Shown here piece by piece: positions 57,543 to 64,000 of a stretch of DNA of 64,000 nt. Below the pieces are notes generated by a model. That model searched no databases. It saw nothing but the letters and a program-made list of their open reading frames with translations, and was not told the DNA's origin. A program made the position numbers and the translations under genes. Origin of the DNA: Xenoacremonium recifei (lineage: Eukaryota > Ascomycota > Sordariomycetes > Hypocreales > Nectriaceae); the NCBI GenBank assembly GCA_012184525.1, contig WOFQ01000038.1, forward strand, positions 186,001 to 250,000. Direction: 5' to 3'. Position 1 is the first letter of the stretch. Each line of letters opens with the position of its first letter.

Positions 57543-58586
57543 TCAACTGATCGTGTATCCGCCATCCACTGATAGGACGGCACCCTGGATGAAGGACGCC
57601 TTGGAGCTGGAGAGGAAGAGCACTGCATCTGCCACCTCTTGCGGCGTGCCCTTTCTCTTCATCACTGCAACCTGCACAATGGGGTCGTCTTCGGCCACGT
57701 CTTTCGTCATGGGCGTTCTGAGTGCCATTAGTCCAATGATGCCTTTCTGTTGATTGACACGACCTACTCGATTATACCAGGACACACGCAGTTGACCCTA
57801 ATGCCGTGTTGGGAATACTACGACCGAGTCAATGCCAAGAGAACATCTTAGAGACGAAATGTTACTCACGTCCACAGCATCACTCCGCGTCAAGCTGATA
57901 ATTGCCGCCTTGGAAGCACTATATGCCGCTTCACAGAGTCAACTTCAGGCCCCTCTAGCTCAGCAGAGTAGTCAACTCACGAGTCTCCGGCTTAGCCACC
58001 AACCCGAGGTTGCTTCCCACGTTGACAATCGAGCCCCTAAAGCCCGGCCGTCCATCATGCGTAGACCCAAATTCTTGCGTGCTCATATAATTGAGCTCCT
58101 CGCGCGCACAAAGCCACAAGCCGCGGAAGTTTGTCTGTAGCACCTCGTCGAACTCGGCCGGCGTGAGGTTGTGCGATGGCTTTGTTGGGCCGTAGATACC
58201 TGAGTCGTCAGTTTCAAGTAAAGCTCAGCAGTGGTGCATGAGAATATGAGAGCATACCAGCGCAGTTCACCGCGTAGTCAATCCGCCCGAAATGCGCAAT
58301 GACCTGCGTCATCTGCGTGATCACCGCATCGCTGCTCCGCACGTCAACTTCGAAGCTATACGCCTCGACATCCTTGTTCGCCGCTTGGAGAGCCTTCTTC
58401 GTCTCCTCGAGGCCGCTGAGGTCTTTGTCGAAGAGAGCGATCTTGTTGCAACCCTCACTTGGAAAAGAGATGGCAATTTGCCGCCCAATGCCTGAAACTG
58501 TATAAGCTCGTGATGTTTTGGGAATCAGAAGGGCGAGGACCTGATGCTGCGCCAGTGACGAGAGCGACGCCTGGGAAGAGAGTCAT
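57543..58586 (-). CDS. Short-chain dehydrogenase/reductase (classical SDR)
   Basis: NAD(P)-dependent oxidoreductase of the classical SDR family, 260 aa, substrate unknown. Six exons on the minus strand: 58586-58541, 58491-58258, 58199-57981, 57928-57870, 57817-57768 and 57717-57543. The rebuilt protein has the cofactor motif TGAASGIG (11-18), NCAG (91-94), the catalytic Ser in VNVGSNLG (about 155), YSASK (Tyr169, Lys173) and PGIIETPM, and ends GAVLSVDGGYTIS. For intron 5 two donors are possible. The one at GTAGGT (57767) is preferred because it gives PGIIETPMT and a 50-nt intron; the other gives a 35-nt intron and an unlikely GIIGLMALRTPM insertion. An Asp near the end of beta-2 (LFDKDL) hints at NAD preference. 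The family is broad, so no pathway is assigned. Confidence 0.9.
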
Positions 58587-58885
58587 TGTCAGTTGTCTTA
58601 ATTCGATCTGATCTTCTACAATTGTGGTCAAAGGGATTGTATAGGATTGAAAGTTGAGATCAATGTTGAGAGTTCCTGATCCTTAGTCCATCATATGATG
58701 CTCCGATGATGTACTCCAGTGAGGGATCCAATAGAATCTGCTCCCACTCTTATAAACCATCAACAACCTGATCCTAAACCCAAACTCCACATATCCAGTC
58801 ATGCCCATTCTATTCAACGCTTTTGATGTCCATGGTATCTAGATTTGCTTGCTTTCACATATATGCAAATTCATGAAGATAAATA

Positions 58886-61800
58886 TCACTCCACGACCCA
58901 GCCCTTAGCGGGCATCTTCCGCTGCACCACCTTCTTCGCCGGTAATGACCAGCCCTGCCCGCCTGTTCCCTCCGCCCTGAGTGACGGCACAACCCAGCAC
59001 TCTCTCACACTCCCACCCTCGCTGGTCTTGATCTCCTTGATGGGCTTTCCATACGTGATTAGTGGTGTGCCCTTGGCCAGGCCAGCCAACTGCCCACCTG
59101 TGACATCTGTAAGGGCATGCATGCGGGTTTTTGGCCGCTTCTCAGAGTCAGCTCCCAGTGAGGAAGCGCGCTGCAGGTACGCGTACACGATGTAGTCTGG
59201 GCACTCCTGCGTACTGAGATGTGCGAGGGGAGAGCTCGGATGGATGTACACAGCACGATCACTCTCGACGTCTGCTCCCGTGTGAATTGGGATGAGCGGG
59301 ATGTAGGGCACATCGATGGCGCGCCGAGGCTTACGCAGCTGCTCTGGCGGATTGGGTGTGAGGTCTGCGCGGATGGCGACTTGGTCGATGAAGCCCGCGG
59401 CGACCATCTGCTTCAGCGCAGCGACTTGCTTCGGGGTGGGAGGGTCTAGCTTATCCTGGAACTTGAGGTTCGCAAAAGACGAGATGTTGGTGCGCAGCAG
59501 TTCAGTGATCTGACGACGCAGCTGCTGGATCTCCTTGAGCACCTTGAATCGGACAAAGTGACTCTCGCACCAGGCCTCATTGGGCTCGTGTGCAAACTCA
59601 CCAACGACCTGGAGCAGCTTGATAGCGTCAGATTTGTCGTCGAGGAAGCAGAAGTTCTTGTGAACTTGGTTGAACAGTCTCCGCACTTGGGCTTGGCGAT
59701 CTTCCGCAAGGACATCCGCTGTCGTTCGGATATCGGCGTCGTCCTTGGCTATGAGAGCTGGCACTGCTTGACTCTCAGGGAGGAAGACCTCAGCCGCCGA
59801 AAGACCCGCTACCAACGCAATCGTGTACGTCATGCAGTCGTGGAGATGTCCGACTAGCAGGATCCGTGCGAAGCGAGGAGACAAAGGGAACACCGACATC
59901 GTCTTTCCAATCTGGGTGACTTGCCCCTCAGCCGAGATGGCAGACAGATATGTCAGCAGCTTCTCAGCCTTGGCCAGACTCCTTCGGTCTGGGGGTGTAG
60001 GGAACGGGAAGTTGACCACGTGTTGGAGATTCATCGCCTTCAGCTGTAGGACAACACCCTCGATCGGCATGCGCAGCAGTTCCGGATCCGTAAAGTTCGG
60101 GAAATCTCGCTCATACACCGCCGACGAGTATAGCCTGTAGCAGTGACCAGGCCCCGTTCGACCAGCTCGACCTGATCGCTGGTTGGCACTGGCCTTGCTG
60201 ATCCAACCAATCTCGTAGCTCTGAACGCCAGTAACGCGGTCGTATTGCCGCTCCTTCGACCGTCCGCAGTCAAAGACGTAGCGGATCCCAGGGATTGTCA
60301 AACTGGTTTCTGCCACGTTGGTGGCGAGGATGATTTGACGGGTTCCTTCAGGTGCAGGCTCGAAGACACGCAGTTGTTCTCGAGTTGGGAGGAGAGAGTA
60401 TAGGGGCAACACCCGCATTTTCAGAGGGGCAACCTCCTGATCCTCCTCTATCTGGAACTCGTCCTCGTCCTCCTCATTTTCTTCATCAGACGGAATATCA
60501 TCCATTTCATCGCCATCCTGGTCGTCGACATCACCAAACTCAATGTCTTCCACCTCGACAGGGGCCTCAGCTGCAGAAATTTGCACCTTGGGACCCTCAG
60601 CAGACCTCAGCCCCCCGAAGGCAGCCTTCAAGCGTTTGCTGAGCTGTAAGATCTCATTTCTTCCAGTCAGAAAGACAAGGATGTCACCAGGTGGTAGCTT
60701 CTTGTGGCCCCTACTGATCTTGCGGAAGGCTTCCTCAACGTAGTCGTGCTGTGTTCGACGGGAGAAGTGGATAGTCACAGGATGCTGTCGTCCCTCGACC
60801 TCAAGCACACGCGGAGGAGTTGCAAACAGCGTAGAGTTCATCGTAAGGTCCTCTATTCGCAGTGTTGCAGACATGATGATGAGTTTCAGGGGTCGGACTG
60901 ATGGGTCTTCCTCAGCAAGCTCCGCCCGCAGTTTGATGACTCGACTGAGCATTCCAATAAGAATGTCAGTGTTCACACTCCTCTCGTGAGCTTCATCAAT
61001 GACAATTGCCGAGTATTTGCGGAGCGTGATATCTTGGGCAATCTCCCGAAGCAAAACACCATCCGTCATAAATTTTATGGCCGTTTGGGGGTCGACTGTT
61101 CCTTCAAATCTGATTTGGTAGGCCACGACGTCCGAATGGTCACCAAGCTCTTCTGCCACTCGCTTTGACATACTCACAGCAGCCACTCGTCGGGGCTGCG
61201 TGATGCCAATCATACCAGGAGTAGGTGAGTCTGGTGACCCGTATCCAGATTCGTACAAAAACTGCGGAATCTGCGTCGTCTTTCCCGAACCCGTTGAACC
61301 ACAAACCACCACAATGTCGTTGTTGTGAATAGCTTCCATCAGCCGCTGCTCCTCGGAAACCACCGGCAGCTTGAGACGGGCCTCCTGAATTTCAGGAGTT
61401 CGCGTTACTGTGACGCTGTAGACCTTTCGACTGACGTTCTCCGTGGGCTTCAGCTCCAAAGGAAGAGGATCCTGTTCAGGGGCTCGGGGGATGAAGTTCT
61501 CCGGTTTCGGTATTTCTAGTGCTGAAGAACCTGCCTCAACTGGTTGGTAACCGAGGGCCTCGTTTCGTTGTTGATGCGCCCAGGATTTGAACGCCGAAGA
61601 CCTTTGTTTCCGCTCGCCGCTGTCTTCACTTCCATCGTCGTCCATCTCTTCGTCTGAATCGCCTTCTGATTCTTCGCTTGGTTCTTTTTCATCTTCAGAG
61701 CCGTCTCCTTCGCTTCCGCTTGACTCAGAGCTGCTCTCTGCTGATGCCTCAACGCCAGACTGATCGCTGCCAAATCCATCCCATTCTTCGTAATCTTCCT

Positions 61801-62521
61801 CTTCGGATTGGGGTTCAATGGGGACTTCGAGAGAGACTTTAGACTTGACACCGCCTCGCTTTTGTCGTTTTTGTATAACCGGCCGTCCTTCCTCATCGAG
61901 CTCCAGGGGTCGTTTCAAGCCCGATCCAAGTGTAGATATCGATGTGGTCGTTGTTTTCGCCGGTTCTGTAGTTGTTGAGGATGATGGAGTAGCTCCGATT
62001 GACCTTGGCGGCTTTGGAGTGATCGGTTGTACTTTAGAATCATCCTCACTCTCGCTTCCGCTCTCATCACTCCCTTCGTCCTCATCGACGACTCTCTTCT
62101 CAAAGAGCACATCCTCCCTCCCCTCGCCCTCAATCCCCGCCCGCTCTTCCCTCAATGCTCTCCTCAAAATCTGCTTCTTTGTCTCCCGCCCCTGTCCGAG
62201 TGCCCGACTGCTCGCAAACAGGCTCGTGTCCACCTTGCGCTCCGCCAGCTTGGCCAGAAGCTCACGGTTCTCGTCGCGGCGCAGCTTGCCATCAATGTAC
62301 TTTTCCAGTCGTTTGGCCTTTTTACCGCTCATTTTGGCGCCGTCCTGCCGCAGCTGTTCCTTCATCTGCGATCGCCGCGCCTCACGCTCGCTCTTTGCCT
62401 CGGGCAGCAGCTCGGCGGCGTTGGTGTCGGTGTCGGGGACGTCATGGCGGGCGTTCTCCTGGGCGCGCTCACGGGCAAGGACTTTATGTTTTCGTTGACG
62501 GGGGACGAACTTGGGAGGCAT
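58886..62521 (-). CDS. ECM16: DEAH-box RNA helicase Ecm16/Dhr1
   Basis: Ribosome-biogenesis helicase (human DHX37) that releases U3 snoRNA from the 18S rRNA precursor in the nucleolus. Single exon, 1,211 aa. The start at 62521 (MPPKFVPRQRKHKV) fits homologs; six more codons are open upstream. The basic N-terminus is followed by long acidic Ser/Glu/Asp stretches (about 145-180 and 240-320). Motif I GSTGSGKT is at about 408, motif II DEAH at about 507 and motif III SAT near 551. An acidic insert (about 670-715) interrupts the helicase core, as in other Dhr1 proteins. Motif VI is QRSGRAGRTGPG. The HA2/ratchet and OB-fold regions follow, with the conserved end GWSLPAKKVVQRKMPAKGWVVE. It is divergent from PAC3 with 259 bases between. 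Confidence 0.96.
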   Translation of the reverse strand: MPPKFVPRQRKHKVLARERAQENARHDVPDTDTNAAELLPEAKSEREARRSQMKEQLRQDGAKMSGKKAKRLEKYIDGKLRRDENRELLAKLAERKVDTSLFASSRALGQGRETKKQILRRALREERAGIEGEGREDVLFEKRVVDEDEGSDESGSESEDDSKVQPITPKPPRSIGATPSSSTTTEPAKTTTTSISTLGSGLKRPLELDEEGRPVIQKRQKRGGVKSKVSLEVPIEPQSEEEDYEEWDGFGSDQSGVEASAESSSESSGSEGDGSEDEKEPSEESEGDSDEEMDDDGSEDSGERKQRSSAFKSWAHQQRNEALGYQPVEAGSSALEIPKPENFIPRAPEQDPLPLELKPTENVSRKVYSVTVTRTPEIQEARLKLPVVSEEQRLMEAIHNNDIVVVCGSTGSGKTTQIPQFLYESGYGSPDSPTPGMIGITQPRRVAAVSMSKRVAEELGDHSDVVAYQIRFEGTVDPQTAIKFMTDGVLLREIAQDITLRKYSAIVIDEAHERSVNTDILIGMLSRVIKLRAELAEEDPSVRPLKLIIMSATLRIEDLTMNSTLFATPPRVLEVEGRQHPVTIHFSRRTQHDYVEEAFRKISRGHKKLPPGDILVFLTGRNEILQLSKRLKAAFGGLRSAEGPKVQISAAEAPVEVEDIEFGDVDDQDGDEMDDIPSDEENEEDEDEFQIEEDQEVAPLKMRVLPLYSLLPTREQLRVFEPAPEGTRQIILATNVAETSLTIPGIRYVFDCGRSKERQYDRVTGVQSYEIGWISKASANQRSGRAGRTGPGHCYRLYSSAVYERDFPNFTDPELLRMPIEGVVLQLKAMNLQHVVNFPFPTPPDRRSLAKAEKLLTYLSAISAEGQVTQIGKTMSVFPLSPRFARILLVGHLHDCMTYTIALVAGLSAAEVFLPESQAVPALIAKDDADIRTTADVLAEDRQAQVRRLFNQVHKNFCFLDDKSDAIKLLQVVGEFAHEPNEAWCESHFVRFKVLKEIQQLRRQITELLRTNISSFANLKFQDKLDPPTPKQVAALKQMVAAGFIDQVAIRADLTPNPPEQLRKPRRAIDVPYIPLIPIHTGADVESDRAVYIHPSSPLAHLSTQECPDYIVYAYLQRASSLGADSEKRPKTRMHALTDVTGGQLAGLAKGTPLITYGKPIKEIKTSEGGSVRECWVVPSLRAEGTGGQGWSLPAKKVVQRKMPAKGWVVE

Positions 62522-62780
62522 CTTGGCGGCAATTGTCAAGCCCGAAAGGTTGACGACGAGAAGTGTGCCAATTTCTCCGTTTTGCGCTCTCAGAGCTTCG
62601 CCCGCTGGGGATTTTCGCTGGGAATTCTGGGGAGCTTCTGGCTCTGGAAATTTTGGGAATTTCGGATTCTGCCGGCTGTTACCGCCATAATCTGCAGCTA
62701 CTTCGGGCTTAGTTCGGGGATGTGGTGGGGGAGCTGAGCTCCACTGTCTTCGATCCGTTTAGAAAGGGCTTCTTCAATTC

Positions 62781-63321
62781 ATGGAGCTGACTCGGCCCTC
62801 GACAATACCGTTCACAACCACCATGGAGACTGTTGATGTGAGAGAGGACGTGTTTCCAGCCAAGAGCAGGGAGGCTTCCGGTCTCGTCAATGGCGTGCCC
62901 ACCGAAGTAACATCCACCAACTTCTCCGACCGCATCCTCATCACCATTTCTCAAGAAGGCCGCCTCTCTCAATGGGTACTGTCCACGCTCCTGTAACAGT
63001 TTCGGCCCAGTTGTTAACCACAATATCTAGATACAAGTCCCTCTGGCCGGAACGTCAGCCGGTCTCGTCGAGATGACACTTCCCAGCATGAACCAAGGCC
63101 TGCTCCCTTCGACGCATCTCACACCTAAAACATTGCTAGGCGGTGGCGGGGAAGAGCGCGAGACCCTAGGCCAGCTGTATGCCGCACAAATTGCTAGTCA
63201 ACTAGGACTGAGGGCTCCTGACGATCGAAGAACACTGGTCTTGGGGCTTGGGCTAACTAAGATCGATCTTGAACGAGAGGCGTTCTTTGATGTGTTGGAG
63301 CTTGTATTGAAGGTATTGTGA
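62781..63321 (+). CDS. Proteasome assembly chaperone 3 (PAC3-like)
   Basis: Small chaperone that works with PAC4 in alpha-ring assembly of the 20S proteasome. Exons 62781-62975 and 63031-63321 joined in phase 0 (SQW|IQVPL), giving 161 aa. Residues 48-70 read FSDRILITISQEGRLSQWIQVPL, the conserved beta-strand core of the family, and then come LTPKTLLGGGGEERETLGQLYAAQIAS and the C-terminal VLGLGLTKIDLEREAFFDVLELVLKVL. A second Met at residue 15 (METVDVRED) could be the true start, since the first 14 residues are poorly typical. The intron has a GTTAACC-type branch and CTAG acceptor. Confidence 0.82.
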
Positions 63322-64000
63322 CGCAGCAGACGAAACTCAATCACATGTGTCTTCCTTGATTGAGAAGCTTAACTTTCTCATGCTTGGGAACTTGGGGGTC
63401 CAGCCCATGACTAAGTCGGAATGAGCTGCTTGTACGCACCTCTCGATGCTCCAATAGCTATTCCATTGGCAAGGCGTCTTGTTTGTTTCGCCGTCGCGAG
63501 ACAATAGAATCCGGATCAGAGGCATGAGAGATTCACTGTCACTACGGAGGGACGAGTGGCTTTCCAGGAAGAGCAGAAGCAAGGCTTCGAGACATCAAGT
63601 TTATTTGGAAGGGAATGCGTCAATAGCACGGCACTCTTCGTACCAGTTTCATCAGCTAGTGTCGCATTTATGTATTCGTCAGACGGATACCCGACACTCA
63701 TACCGCACGACCTAGCATTAATCAAGACAAAAAAACATACTGTTCACCGCTGTAGACGCGCCAAAGTCTAGCTGTCCAGGCCAGAGGACCAGCATCATTT
63801 TCCCTGTGCGCTCTGTCCCGCCGCTGCTCGTCCCGACTCAAACCAGGCGCCTGTCACTGTGCAGATAATAAATCCATCAAGTTGGACCTTGGGCATCAAA
63901 CAAATACGAGCATCTGGATGCTTCGTCGAGTTATTCTCTCAGTTTCAGGAAAAGGATAAATATGTCATTTCGCCTCCATCATCCTCCCCGTTCCTACCCG
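63322..64000. other. Right-edge region without supported gene
   Basis: Three overlapping short frames exist, on both strands, but none shows a family signature. An ATG at 63962 (MSFRLHHPPRSYP) is open to the edge of the window and preceded by an A-rich context, so it might begin a plus-strand gene continuing outside. This cannot be judged from 13 codons. Confidence 0.35.

Noticed and set aside
63337..63771. Short frames on both strands near the right edge
   Set aside because: They overlap each other and match no family. A gene continuing beyond the window cannot be excluded but is not supported.

Overview
The window is nuclear DNA of a filamentous ascomycete (Pezizomycotina, probably Sordariomycetes). 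The evidence is short GT-AG introns of about 50-60 bases with CTRAC-like branch points, together with fungal families: a HET-domain protein, DUF3433 and DUF3684 proteins, an AA11 chitin monooxygenase with an X278 module, and filamentous-fungal forms of TRA1, GCD2, MED6, HIS3 and ornithine acetyltransferase. I found no rRNA, tRNA, CRISPR array, intact transposon or virus. Gene density is ordinary, with genes on both strands and no operons.

Layout. 1-4139: KNR4/SMI1 cell-wall regulator (+) with a long AUG-free leader and two N-terminal introns. 6009-9976: DUF3433 membrane protein (+). 10476-11621: secreted AA11 LPMO (-), followed by 3.5 kb with no supported gene. 15091-15739: gamma-glutamylcyclotransferase-like protein (-) with an 8-nt microexon. 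16968-28782: TRA1 (+), 3,872 aa. 29125-31466: acetoacetyl-CoA synthetase (-) ending in a peroxisomal-type AKL. 32325-32828: small glycine-rich membrane protein (-). 33400-35382: APC/C subunit Cut9/Cdc16 (-). 35852-36587: HIS3 (+). 36836-38239: ornithine acetyltransferase (-), preceded by two Gcn4/CPC1-type sites. 38502-40820: HET-domain protein (-). 42763-43161: small secreted protein (+). 43442-45049: dihydroorotase (-), nine exons including a 13-nt one. 46406-47737: eIF2B delta GCD2 (+). 48039-48379: probable complex I 14 kDa subunit (-). 49190-54608: DUF3684 Hsp90/sacsin-like ATPase with a C-terminal HExxH motif (-). 55340-56056: MMTAG2-like protein (-). 56414-57429: MED6 (+). 57543-58586: short-chain dehydrogenase (-). 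58886-62521: DEAH helicase ECM16/DHR1 (-). 62781-63321: proteasome assembly chaperone PAC3 (+).

Most genes are housekeeping: transcription coactivators (TRA1, MED6), translation control (GCD2), ribosome biogenesis (DHR1), cell cycle (Cut9), proteasome assembly (PAC3), and amino-acid or pyrimidine synthesis (HIS3, ornithine acetyltransferase, dihydroorotase). The accessory genes are the LPMO, the HET protein, the small secreted protein and the DUF3433 protein. They are flanked by the longest gene-poor intervals.

Exon structures were rebuilt by hand from splice signals, reading phase and conserved protein motifs. In every multi-exon gene the summed exon lengths divide by three, which is an internal check but not transcript evidence. 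I saw no clearly new multi-gene system. The observations most worth checking are the ATPase plus metalloprotease-like motif in one polypeptide, the ATG-free KNR4 leader, the two microexons, the peroxisomal-type tail on acetoacetyl-CoA synthetase and the internal duplication in the DUF3433 protein.
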